DNA of 64,000 bases from Parapristionchus giblindavisi (Eukaryota > Nematoda > Chromadorea > Rhabditida > Diplogasteridae): contig CALSFV010000039.1 of assembly GCA_943737045.1 (NCBI GenBank), forward strand, positions 842,132 to 906,131, read 5' to 3'. Shown piece after piece: positions 47,540 to 57,971 of the stretch (the first letter of the stretch is position 1; every line of letters starts with the position of its first letter). Made by a program: the position numbers and the translations under genes. The notes under the pieces are model-generated. The model did not search any database, had not been told where the DNA came from, and was given only the letters and a program-made list of their open reading frames with translations.

Positions 47540-48968
47540 ATGATCAGTCGGCTCTTCACACGACGCACCACTACGACCGCCCGCAACAGTGTCGCGGCTC
47601 TCCTTGCCGTCCGGCAATTCCGCACTACTGTAGCAGTACTGGGTACGGTAGAGTAAATTATCGATCAATAACGCATGAGCTCTACCGTAATCTCGCTCTA
47701 TTCCGTTCAGGAGGCCATGGTCACCACGACGAGGCTCCACCACCGCACGTTCCTCGACCTGCCAGCGGTTGGTGTCATGATTGCTATGGTCATAGGTGGA
47801 CGGCATTGCCGCCAGTGGCAAGAACCCACCCGGTTTTGGCATCCAACCCACTCGATCTAGGAAAAATTGGCTCAAAAATGAAGATGATTTAGCCAGAATT
47901 CACACAAACATGAAATCTTTGCGTCGCACTCACCAGATTTTTATTTCCAGTGGCAAAAGTTGCCCACCTATGATTATGGTGTAGGTCGCATGGCGAAGCA
48001 TACGGTAGTCGCGATATCTTATCGCTCGCATTTTCAGCAGAGCGCACGTGGTTCGGCGAGCAGAAGCCCGCTCGCCTCTCTAAAGACGACGGCTACAAGC
48101 CTGGCGCCGATGACTACAAGTCGTTCTTCGGAGCATTCGTCGGCGTCGCGCTTACCGTACTCGCGGTGGTGAGTGCACACCGATCGTATCTATCGTCAAC
48201 TGACTTTTTTTTCGATCTTGTCTTTAATTTCAGAAGAAGTACACGTTCAAGGACGATGATGACGAGCACGGCAGCCATAAGCCGGCTGCGGTCCCGGCTC
48301 CGGCTGCCAAGGAGGAAAGCCACAAGGACTGCCATGCTGCGCCCGCCAAGGAAGAGAAGAAGGAGGAAGCTAAGGAGGCTGAGCATGAATCTGAGCCCAA
48401 GGTATACTGTAACTTGTCCATTATCGATTAGTTTGAGTTACCGTAATCCATCTTCGCTTCAGGAGCCACTGCATCCGGTCGTCGAGAAGAAGCTCGTCAT
48501 AGTGCCAGTAGAGGTGGAGAAGGCGCACATTGATGAGGTACGGTATACGGGGTGTGGCGCGGGAGATTTGAACATGAATTGAGCAGCTACAGTAATCCCA
48601 CAATTGATCTTGGCACTAGAGAATACGTTATTGAGACTTCCCCGACCATCTTCACCTTCCCTACTTCCCCATTGTCTCTTCTCCACCAATTTATTTCCTT
48701 ATGCAAATCTTCTTCATTTATATCGTTTTTACTTGCTGAAACATATTCGCGATGTATGGTAAATAAATAAATAAATAAATTGCAGCCCACTCCGTCCACT
48801 TCAACAGCTACCGCAGCCGAAGAGCCTGCTGCTGCTCCACTTGCGCCCGGACAGGTAAGCGAGGCTGCCACCGAGGAGCCTGTGGCTGCTCCAAAGGGAG
48901 CTGTAGCTGAACCTGCAGCCGTTGAGCAGGCAGAGGTTGTGCAGGAGAACGGTGCGAAGTCCGCTTAG
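47540..48968 (+). CDS. Putative short AIF isoform: presequence, membrane anchor and linker only (238 aa)
   Basis: It uses the first five AIF exons and reads through the exon-6 donor (GGACAG/GTAAGC at 48854/48855). The open frame then continues 38 codons, VSEAATEEPVAAPKGAVAEP onward, to TAG at 48966-48968. The extension has the same Ala/Glu/Pro composition as the linker before it, which is not expected of chance intron sequence. AATAAA at 49273-49278 could end the transcript. The product would be an inner-membrane protein with no redox domain. The alternative is that this is simply an intron open by chance. No transcript data are available here. Confidence 0.55.
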
Positions 48969-49778
48969 AGTAGTAGTGGTTTGTAGAGAGACTATGTAGA
49001 ATATCGTTTGTTATAGAGTACTTCCACTACTATAGAGAGCGATCAGTGACCCTAGTGTGTTTCGTTTTCGTTTTGCTCCCCCGATGCCTCTTGTTGACTT
49101 CATCTCTGAGATGTCCTATCCCGATATACATATGAGTAGTATACTGTATCACCGACTGAATATCGATTGATTTCACCCCCCCCCCCCAGTTATCGATTGG
49201 CTGTTTACCGTGTTTTCTGTGTTAGGATACCGTGTGTGCCTTGTTTTTGCCCGAACACTCACTACGAAGTTGAATAAAGGCTCTGTTTCCGCTAGTTACG
49301 GTCCTAAAACACAGAACATGAAAACAATCGATAACTGGGTGCAATGGGGATTGCGGCCCTGTGAAGAGGAGAATATTGCATACGCAGCAATCAATCAATA
49401 ATTTGGGTTCTTATTTGAATCTTACATTTTCGCTGCTTTTTATAGTTTATTGATTTTCGAAATATGTTGGGTTGATTTAGAAAAATCGTTATGTTTCGTT
49501 TAAATTGTCATTTTGTAGCGTATCAATTGACCTGAAAATCGACCGGGTCGATCCAAGGAATATTTAATTTAATTTAATTTATCATACATCAAAAAGATGC
49601 GACAACATTTGACGAACATTGAAATGAGAGAATGTGGGGGCAATATGAGGGTATGCAAATGCATGATACGAATCGTGTTACTTTAGATACCCAAGTCTGT
49701 GCCGTATCTACTCGTGGGCGGTGGAACAGCGTCGTACTATGCGGCACTCGTGATCCGAGCCAGGGATGCCAATGCAAG

Positions 49779-49829
<51 letters not shown>

Positions 49830-52800
49830 GTTATTATCGATTGATTTGGAATATTGATTGATTTCTTGCTTTTAACTGCTTTTATGAATTTGAATCGCGC
49901 CTGTTGTGGACGGAGGTTTAAAAAAAACAACGCGAATAGATGAATATTTCTCGTATTATTAATTATGTATATATGCAAATATTATAATTTATTAGAGTAT
50001 TGATCGTGACTGACGAGGCTTATCTACCGTACAATCGGCCTCCCCTGAGCAAGGAGCTCTGGTGGTAAGTGGGATACGGTAGTTGATCACGGTAGTGGGA
50101 TACGGTAGTGGGATACGGTAGTTGATCACGGTAGTGGGATACGGTAGTTGATCACGGTAGTGGGATACGGTAGTTGATCACGGTAGTGGGATACGGTAGT
50201 TGATCGGCGATTAATCCACACATTTTCGGCACCCTCGCCGAATTGTTTTATATAGTGAGTCGATTTTCGAAATATAGTGGGTAGATGTAGAAAAATCGTT
50301 ATTATTTTTCGCTTAAATTGTAATCTTTCTCATAAAAATGACCCTTATATAGTGGGTAGATCCTAAAAATGAGCCATATAGAGGTCGATCCTCACATTGT
50401 GAGGGTATGCAAATGTATGGATACGGTAGTTGATCGACAATCAATCGATGATCCGGCAGGTACGGTACCGAGCGCACGCACGACAATCTCGAGTACAAGT
50501 CGCCCACGGGACGCACGCGTGATGTCTTCCAGGAGGCAGAGGTAGGTGGTGTGGTCGGGGGCGAGGTTTCCCAATGTCCGCTGCCTAATTATGGTTGAGT
50601 GGTGTACTAGGACGACGTTTACTAATATTATTTTGTGTCGTGTGCATTAGCAATAAGGCGACGTTTACCAACGATTGTGTGAATCCGTACCTGAAACCCT
50701 TCCCATTGAAAACGGCCACCGTGCCAAAACTGAAATCGCCTTGTGCGTCGGAAATCCATCTATCCCTTTTTCCCTTATACGTATCACCCCTTCTCATTAT
50801 GTGTGATGGAATAAATAAATAAATAAAAATTGTAGGGCTTCTACGTGCCCGCACACGAACTACCATCTACAGTACACGGTGGTGTATCGCTGATCAAGAA
50901 CAAGAAGGTGGTCAGAGTGGATGCTAAGGAGAACAAGGCGTACCTCGATGACGGAACCACCATCGCCTTTGAGCATTGCTTACTCGCAACTGGTGAATTT
51001 TGATTGAACTTTCTCTTTTGATCACTTTAGCGCTGATTTGACAACAAATATTGCCAAAGTGCGTCTTGGAAAAATCGGCAAAAAGATCTGGGCCGAACCG
51101 GGAGTCGAACCCGGGACCTCTCGCACCCGAAGCGAGAATCATACCCCTAGACCATCCGGCCACTGGGAGAAGGCGAGAGAGTGCGCAATGAGAAGGGGAA
51201 GGCGGCCCCCACTCGCCTACACACACTCTCTCCTACTCTTTCTCGCTCTTGTCGTCTTTATATTGTATGTGTCTAGCAACGCATTTTTCAATAATGAGCT
51301 AGAATTGAAATATTGGTATAGTGATTATTGATAATATTATAGGTTGAAAGGGTAATAATGAGAAAGCAACTAGGAATTATCGTACGTATGCACGATTGTG
51401 TCGTTTGACGCCTGAAAATTATGATTTTTTTGGAAACGAATCGACCGAGTTTCTTGAATTTTCTAAACTTCATCAATCCTGTTTCGATAGTGTTGTGGGT
51501 TGTTCATAGTAGTCTGACCAATTCAAGAGAGGTTTGATCATGGTCATACATTGCCATACCCTCGCAGTGCGAGGATTGACCCACTATATAAGGCCCATTT
51601 TAGGCCACTTGATAAAAAAAGAAAGCTAAAAATGACCATTTTTAAGTGAAAATAATGAATTTTGTGAATCAACCCACCCTATTTTGAGAATTGACCCAGT
51701 ATATAAAAATAGACGGCGAGGGTACCGAAAATGTTTGATCATGGTCCTTCTCCACATATCCTCAGCACCAAAGCAAAAAAAATCAGCCCTGTTTCTTCTG
51801 TCGGATTATTGTTATTATTTTTTTGAAAATTATTATTATTATTATTATTACTTTTATTAATATCAGGCCGTGGTATCCTTCGATTACGAAACTACATTGT
51901 TAATTGAAGATTGAAATTTGTAGGAGGAAGGCCGAGGGCGCTCCCTCAGGTGGAATCTGCGTCGGAGGAAGTGAAGAAGAGGGTCATCTACTACAGAGGA
52001 GTCAGTTGATTTTGTCTGCCTTTTATTAGTCAATGTCGTCGTCCATTTTTCAAAACTTTATTTCAATAGGTTGAGATCAATTATACTTGGACGTAATGGC
52101 CGAAACACCATAGGGTGCATTATTAGCTTTCCTATTTTTTAAAATACATTTGAAGTGCATGCATACTTATTCTTGTTCATATATTTATACTAATTTAATT
52201 ATTTTAATGTCCATCATTATTGACAACTTTATTATTAAAGCGAGCAAAACAACACAGTTTCGTTGTTATTGCTAACTCTGCTTTCACTTATCCTCCCTGA
52301 CTTTCCCTCCACAAAAAAACCATCAATCGATACAGGTAGATGACTACCGTAAGCTGGACGAGGCGGCCGCCAATTCAAAATCGATTACCGTAGTTGGCGG
52401 AGGATTCCTCGGCAGTGAACTGGCGTACTCGCTCAAGAGAAAACACGAAGGACTGGAGATCAATCAGGTATTATCGATTGATATCAGTGATGGTCTATCA
52501 ATATCCCCGACCTCACAAATGCGTGTGGGTACCTAGATTTTGGAACAAAAACGCGTGTGGGTAACACGATTTTGAGATAAAAAACGCATGTGGGTACCCT
52601 AAAACCGTGAACATTTCAATAAAATCGTCAATTTATGGACCGATTTTGCGGGTGGGTCTATCCCAAGGGATAACCAGACACCATGTCTGATTGATATCCC
52701 GAAGGGAATGACTGTTATTACGGTAGCTATGGGTTTGTCGGGTTTTAAACAATTACTATTACTTCTACTATTGTTATTGAGTAGTATGGAAGAAAAAAGA

Positions 52801-54878
52801 TTTCAATGACTTGTGTTAAACATTATCGATTTTAATTATTGATTTCTGAATATCTTGTTACAGTATATTGTTGAGGTGATTGCCGATCATGGTCAACTCG
52901 CCTCGGTCCTGCCAGAGTATCTGTCCAAGCATGCGAATGAGGAGATGACTAAGGTTTGTAGCATAGGTGTCACACGGGGGAAAGGCTGTGCGCAAGCCAC
53001 AGAAAAGGTAGGCAAGGCTATACACAAGGCCCCGATGAGAAAGCAAGATTGTGCACCAAAAAAATTCGTTATCACGCGCCCACCTATGGTTTATAATGCA
53101 GAGTCCAAAAATAACGAAACGATAAAATCCATTTATTTCGAGAAGAAAAAACGTTAAAAATCATATATGGTGGAAAAAATCGATCAATATTCATTCCCTT
53201 TATAGATCGGAGTGAAAGTACACGCGAATGCTAGTGTTTCTTCATTCGAATCAATCGATAATAGAGTGAGGGTTACGGTAGCACCTTCGCGTCAAGACTC
53301 AGATCAGGAGAAAAAGACGATCGATACGGATTTAATCGTCGTCGCCATTGGCATCGAGCCCAACGTTGACGTCGCCAAGGCATCTGGATTCGAGGTATCT
53401 TGGTTACGGTAGATTGGAGCATACGGTAGATTAGTGCATACTGTAGATTAGAGCATAGCGTATTCTCTATGCTACGATGTACATTTATTTCATAGTAGTT
53501 TTTTACGTAGATAAAGATGTAGCTCAGCTATATATTTAGGGATAGTACGTTAAAGTTACACCCCACGTTTATTTTACTCTCCGCATTTGCAATACTCTCT
53601 CGTAGACAAAGAAAGCGAGAGAGTGTGACCAGAGCGGAGAGTTTTAAATTAGCTTGGGGTGTCGCTTTAAATAATATTACGGCTGTGGATAATAATAATA
53701 TTTTATTATTCGGGTACGTAATGAACAATACATTTTAGAAACGTACAAGAAAATGGTACTGATTTTTTTACTGATTTGATCTTTGATCTTTATCAGATCG
53801 ACCCTGTCAATGGAGGTATTGTTGCGGACGCGGAGATGCGCGTACGAGGCAACGTCTTCGCGGCTGGTGACGCCTGCTCCTATTATGATGCCAAGTTTGG
53901 TAAGTAACGGTATGTATTACGGTAGATCGTGGGGGAGGGTTACGGTATCTTGTATGGAGGATTGTTCAGGTGCAATATAGTCCGACATGGTACTCATATG
54001 TATCCCTTACAAAAATAGGGGAAAATATTTTTAAACTCGTTTTAGATTTTAGTTTGCAGTAACATTTCAAATAACAGTAATCCCTTTACCAGAACATAGG
54101 TATACTTCACTATATTACATGCGTAATACCTTTGTGGGTAGGTGCGATAACCATGGATCATGAATCATGTCTATCATGAAAATTATATCAGGCCGTCATC
54201 GTACCGAGCATTGGGAGGGCGCCCAGACCTCAGGCAGATTGGTCGGAGAGAACATGACCGGAGGCGCCAAAGCGTTCTGGTGAGTGATCTTTGAACTTTG
54301 ATCTTTATATTGATCTTAGATCTCAGGTTCCAACCATCCTTCTTCACCAAGATTGCACCATCTCTGCTTCTGAATGCTGTAGGCGACCTGAACGCAGAAT
54401 ATGAGACTTGTTCAGTGTACGCAGCGGATACGGTAGGCACACGAGATGAGAGTATCATCTACTGATTTTATTCTTCCAGGAAACGGGTAACAAGTACGAC
54501 AAAGGTGTGGTGTTTTACATGAAGGACGATAAGATTGTCGGAGTGTTGTTGGTGAATCTGATAGGTGGAGGTATCGATATAGCGAGGTACGGTAGATGCA
54601 CCATTATTGATTATCGCGAACTGACTTGTTCATGTAATGTTCAAAAGTTTGACCAAACTTGATTCTCTTTTCGCAACTTTTGGACACATCATTATACTTA
54701 ATTCTTTTCATTCACTTGAAGAAATTAAAATTTTAAAATTATTTATTTACTTTACTTATTTATCTTTTTCAGAAGATTGGTAGATGATGGAAAGGTTGGT
54801 ATGGATATGAAGGAGGTAGCGAAACTGTTCACCCTCTACGATAATCATGTTTCGGATGAAGAAAAGAAGAATGAATAG
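47540..54878 (+). CDS. AIFM1: Apoptosis-inducing factor, mitochondrial (AIFM1/WAH-1 type; 19 exons, 666 aa)
   Basis: Exons: 47540-47642, 47711-47767, 48038-48168, 48234-48401, 48463-48537, 48786-48854, 49687-49778, 49996-50064, 50460-50541, 50836-50992, 51924-52000, 52336-52467, 52864-52953, 53206-53394, 53797-53899, 54192-54279, 54327-54432, 54480-54586, 54773-54878 (TAG). Every phase agrees. Residues 1-34 are an Arg/Thr-rich mitochondrial presequence (MISRLFTRRTTTTARNSVAA). One membrane span lies at ~81-97 (SFFGAFVGVALTVLAV), then an Ala/Glu/Lys-rich linker. The FAD site is LLVGGGTASYYAA, the conserved block PYNRPPLSKELWW, the NADH Rossmann motif VVGGGFLGSELAY and the second FAD motif FAAGDACSYYD. 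The AIF C-terminal domain begins KYDKGVVFYMKDDKIVG. Known role: inner-membrane NADH oxidoreductase supporting respiratory-complex assembly and, when released, chromatinolysis. CAGCAG at 48035-48040 is a tandem acceptor. The length is near the WAH-1 class. Confidence 0.93.
47791..47972. mobile_element. Diverged CATACGTGGGC-like MITE in AIF intron 2
   Basis: It begins CATAGGTGGACGGCATTGCC and ends GGCAAAAGTTGCCCACCTATG. The flanks GCTATGGT and ATTATGGT share 6 of 8 bases. It starts only 23 bp into the intron. Confidence 0.8.
49273..49278 (+). terminator. Possible polyadenylation signal for the short AIF isoform
   Basis: AATAAA followed by GGCTCTGTTT lies 305 bp after the alternative stop codon, inside AIF intron 6. 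Confidence 0.45.
49421..49665. mobile_element. Diverged CATACATTTTCGG-family MITE in AIF intron 6
   Basis: It begins CTTACATTTTCGCTGC and ends GAGGGTATGCAAATGCATG. It ends about 20 bp before the acceptor of AIF exon 7. Confidence 0.65.
50065..50210. repeat. ~26-bp minisatellite in AIF intron 8
   Basis: The unit is close to GTGGGATACGGTAGTTGATC followed by ACGGTA. There are about five units, with the 26-bp period broken in places. Confidence 0.9.
50217..50419. mobile_element. CATACATTTTCGG-family MITE in AIF intron 8
   Basis: It begins CACACATTTTCGGCACCCTC and ends GAGGGTATGCAAATGTATG, directly after the minisatellite. Confidence 0.85.
51090..51161 (-). tRNA. tRNA-Pro (anticodon CGG), antisense in AIF intron 10
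   Basis: On the - strand the 72-nt gene starts GGCCGGATGGTCTAGGGG and ends in GGTTCGGCC plus discriminator C. A box TGGTCTAGGGG and B box GGTTCGACTCC are intact. The anticodon arm is CTCGC-TTCGGGT-GCGAG, giving CGG. The acceptor stem GGCCGGA pairs with TTCGGCC with one G-T pair. No intron is present. The arms closely follow the standard eukaryotic tRNA-Pro. Confidence 0.93.
51545..51737. mobile_element. CATACATTTTCGG-family MITE, 8-bp duplication ATCATGGT
   Basis: It begins CATACATTGCCATACCCTCG and ends GGTACCGAAAATGTTTG. ATCATGGT is exact on both sides. It is in the same intron as the tRNA gene. Confidence 0.92.
52515..52690. repeat. Short imperfect tandem repeat in AIF intron 12
   Basis: Three or four variants of AAAACGCGTGTGGGTA / ACGATTTTG follow each other. 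An inverted 'atcccaagggat...atatcccgaaggg' lies at the right. Confidence 0.6.
52962..53088. mobile_element. CATAGGTGGGC-family MITE, shortened
   Basis: It begins CATAGGTGTCACACGGGGG and ends CACGCGCCCACCTATG. The flanks GTTTGTAG and GTTTATAA only partly match. It starts 9 bp after the end of AIF exon 13. Confidence 0.8.
53550..53670. mobile_element. TTAA-flanked ~121-bp MITE in AIF intron 14
   Basis: It reads TTAAAGTTACACCCCACG at the left and GGGGTGTCGCTTTAA at the right, with the shared GAGCGGAGAGTTTTAAATTA core. Confidence 0.85.
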
Positions 54879-55097
54879 ATTGATCTTTGAACTTTGATCT
54901 TTCCATAATTTGTTTCTAGTGTGTTATAATCATTGTTACGCGATTCATCGATTCTAAATCGAATCTTTCAGAAATTATTAAATATCAATTTTCGTTGTTT
55001 TTAGATTATGTCAGAGTAGTTGATTTCACTGTTATTTTTTTTGTTTTCGTCATTTTGCCATCATTTTCTTGTTGTAATAGCTATATAAATATGAATG

Positions 55098-55103
55098 AAT
55101 AAA
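55098..55103 (+). terminator. Polyadenylation signal of the AIF gene
   Basis: AATAAA (in GAATGAATAAAAGTTC) lies about 220 bp past the stop codon. Confidence 0.75.
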
Positions 55104-55202
55104 AGTTCAACTTCATTATTTTTGTGGAATCATTGCTCGGCTTGGCCATGTACACTCGTTATAACGAACGGGACATAACAAAAGGAAGAAGATAATCATT
55201 AC

Positions 55203-55273
55203 TCCTTGATCCCTCTGTTCTTCGAACCCTTGGATTGAAAGTCAAGCCTGTTATCCACTAGGTCATGGGCTCC
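55203..55273 (-). pseudogene. tRNA-like sequence, degenerate
   Basis: On the - strand it reads GGAGCCCATGACCTAGTGGA... with a B-box-like GGGTTCGAA and a possible CTTTCAA anticodon loop (UUC, Glu-like). The acceptor stem does not close, so it is a pseudogene or tRNA-derived repeat. A second copy at 56075-56145 comes from the tandem duplication. Confidence 0.5.
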
Positions 55274-55454
55274 TATTTGTAGATATATCAAGCCATCTAC
55301 ATCACACTATCTGAGAAAATTCAACAACTGAATTTTTTTTGGTATCGACGAAAAATGGATTTTCCTGTTTTATGTATGATAATTACAGGCACCATGAGTG
55401 TAGTTCACTGGTACTTGGAAATTTCTTCCAATTGAAAATTCGCGCCAACTCTAA

Positions 55455-55647
55455 TCAATTGATCTTTGATCTCTCTTTCTCTACCTTCACCCTTTATTGA
55501 TCTTTGATCTCTCTTTCTCTACCTTCACCCTCAATTGATCTTTGATCTCTCTTTCTCTACCTTCACCCTCAATTGATCTTTGATCTCTCTTTCTATACCT
55601 TCATCCTCAATTGACCTTTGATCTCTCTTTCTCTACCTTCATCTTTC
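55455..55647. repeat. Small outlying array of the 38-bp satellite
   Basis: About five units of the same monomer as the array at 59862-64000 (GATCTTTGATCTCTCTTTCT core) lie immediately before the duplicated AIF exon. They supply its pyrimidine-rich acceptor. Confidence 0.95.
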
Positions 55648-55649
55648 AG

Positions 55650-55749
55650 AAGATTGGTAGATGATGGAAAGGTTGGTATGGATATGAAGGAGGTAGCGTT
55701 CACCCTCTACGATAATCATGTTTCGGATGAAGAAAAGAAGAATGAATAG
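55650..55749 (+). pseudogene. Duplicated AIF last exon (6 bp shorter)
   Basis: It has a good acceptor (CATCTTTCAG) and keeps the frame to the TAG stop. It lacks AAACTG, which removes Lys-Leu from the AKLFTL motif. If spliced from 54586, it would be in phase and give a protein two residues shorter. Its polyadenylation hexamer is mutated. Either an alternative terminal exon or a relic; relic is more likely. Confidence 0.7.
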
Positions 55750-56074
55750 ATTGATCTTTGAACTTTGATCTTTCCATAATTTGTTTCTAGTCTGTTATAA
55801 TCATTGTTACGCGATTCATCGATTCTAAATCGAATCTTTTAGAAATTATTAAATATCAATTTTCGTCGTTTTTAGATTATGTCAGAGTAGTTGATTTCAC
55901 TGTTATTTTTTTTGTTTTCGTCATTTTGCCATCATTTTCTTGTTGTAATAGCTATATAAATATGCATGAGAAAAAGTTCAACTCCATTATTTGTGTGGAA
56001 TCATTACTAGGCTTGGCCATGTACACTCGTTATAACGAACGGGACATAGCAAAACGAAGAAGATAATCATTTCT

Positions 56075-56145
56075 CCTTGATTCCCTCTGGTATTCGAACC
56101 CTTGGATTGAAAGTCAAGACTGTTATCCCCTAGGCCATGGGCTCC
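56075..56145 (-). pseudogene. Second copy of the degenerate tRNA-like sequence
   Basis: It is the duplicate of 55203-55273 with a slightly better A-box-like stretch (ATGGCCTAGGGGATAAC) and B box GGGTTCGAATACC. Confidence 0.5.
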
Positions 56146-56171
56146 TATTTGTAGATATATCAAACCATCTA

Positions 56172-57268
56172 CATCACACTATCTGAGAAAATTCAACTAC
56201 TGAATTTTTTTTTGGTTTCGACGAAAAATGGATTTTCCTGTTTTATGTATGATAATTACAGGCACCATGAGTGTAGTTCACTGGTACTTGGAAATTTCTT
56301 CCAATTGAAAATTCGCGCCAGGAGGGGACCACACAACGATTTGGCGACTTTTCCTAAAAAGTTTATTTCGAATACAATCGATTCGGGAGTGGGTGCAATG
56401 GACTCCTTGGCGAATTATAAGAAACTATTGCTGAGGAAAGTTTAATTGATCAAAGATCAACGAAGGCTGGAATTCGGGAATATTCAGAAAAAATCGCTGG
56501 AATTGGGAATTTTCGAAAAAATTGTTTACATTAAATTAATTCTCACTATTTTCCATGGCGAATGTAAACTTTTTATTTGCTCAATCGCTTCTACATAGTG
56601 AGAATTATGGAAAATGGTGAGAATTAATTTAATGCAAACATTTTTTTCGAAAATTCCCAATTCCAGCGTTCGTTGACCGTTGATCGAAAAACTCTCCTAA
56701 GCAATAGTTTCTTAGATTAAAACAAGGATTCGAATGCGCCCAGTCCCGAATCGATTAGATTAGAAATAAACTTTTTAGAGAACGTCGCCAATCCTCACCA
56801 CAATTGAATTCTGCAAACAAAATTGATTCGTTTACAAATTTCCCACTTTTTAAAAATTATCAAATTTAAACTAAAGATGTAATATAATATGCAGAAGCTA
56901 TTGAGCAAATAAAAAATTTACCTGGGCCATGGGAAAATAGTGAGAATTAATTTAATGTGATTTTTTTTGAAAATTCCCGAATTCCAGCCTTCGTTGATCT
57001 TTGATCAAAAACTTTCCTCAGCAATAGTTTCTTATAATTCGCCAAGGAGTCCATTGCACCCACTCCCGAATCGATTGGATTCGAAATAAACTTTTTAGGA
57101 AAAGTCGCCAAATCGTTGTGTGGTCACCTCCTGAAGCGAATTTTCAATTGGAAGGAATTTACAAGTACCAGAGAACTACTCATAGAGCCTGTAATTATCA
57201 CACATAAAACAGAAAAATTCATTTTTCATCGATACCGCACCTATGTGGATTTTCTCAGATAGCGTGAT
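56172..57268. mobile_element. ~1.1-kb long-palindrome element
   Basis: It begins ATCACACTATCTGAGAAAAT and ends ATTTTCTCAGATAGCGTGAT. Inside, 'gactccttggcgaattataagaaac' type sequence near 56400 faces its complement near 57030. A second inner palindrome is centred near 56575. Partial relatives are at 55301-55447 and 57588-57971. No protein is evident; apparent frames are chance. Confidence 0.8.
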
Positions 57269-57518
57269 TTAAAATCTTGGAAATTTAGAAAATACACATC
57301 GTAGTTGACGTAATTGACAATCTTTTCCACTACTTTTACTACTTTTCCAACTACTTTTACAATCCCAAAATTAACACTACTTTTCACTTTTAGAATATTT
57401 TAACACCACATTAGAAATTATAAATCGAATTGAATATTCTATGTGATTAGCATGGCCTAATATGGTTTGTCACCGTTAATTCATATACATCCCCGATGTG
57501 TTCTATTGAAGGAATAAA

Positions 57519-57563
<45 letters not shown>

Positions 57564-57587
57564 CATTATTATTATTATATTCATATA

Positions 57588-57971
57588 TCACGCTATCTGA
57601 GAAAATCCACATAGGTGCGGTATCGATGAAAAATGAATTTTTCTGTTTTATGTATGATAATTATAGGCTCCATGAGTGAAGTACACTGGTACTTGGAAAT
57701 TGCTTCCAATTGAAAATTCGCTTCAGGGGGTGACCACACAACGATAGCGCCTTTTCCTAAAAAGTTTATTTGGAATCCAATCGATGCGGGAGTGGGCTCA
57801 ATCGAATCCTTAGCTAATTCTAAGAAACTATTGTCTAGGTGAGTTTTTTGATCAACGGACAACGAAGGCTGGAATCGGGAATTTTCGAAAAAAAATTCAC
57901 ATTTAATTAATTTTCACTATTTCACTATAACAAGCCTACAACTTTTTATTTGCTCAATCGCTTCTAAACAT
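57588..57971. mobile_element. Half copy of the 56172-57268 palindrome element
   Basis: It begins TATCACGCTATCTGAGAAAA and follows the left half of the longer element to about 57971, then stops without a right arm. Confidence 0.75.

Larger units (their letters stand above)
54771..55447. repeat. Tandem duplication, left copy: AIF last exon plus 3' flank
   Basis: It matches 55648-56320 along its length. The pair is separated by about 200 bp of the 38-bp satellite. The left copy keeps AATAAA at 55098-55103; the right copy has lost it. Confidence 0.95.

Noticed and set aside
46762..47540. Possible operon joining the INTS15-like and AIF genes
   Set aside because: The gap is about 0.7 kb and the upstream gene has its own polyadenylation signal. 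The evidence is insufficient.
49210..49401. 63-codon frame in AIF intron 6
   Set aside because: It overlaps the candidate polyadenylation signal, has no splice support and resembles no family I know.
55203..55273. Functional tRNA-Glu
   Set aside because: The B box and anticodon-loop-like part are present, but the acceptor stem does not pair.
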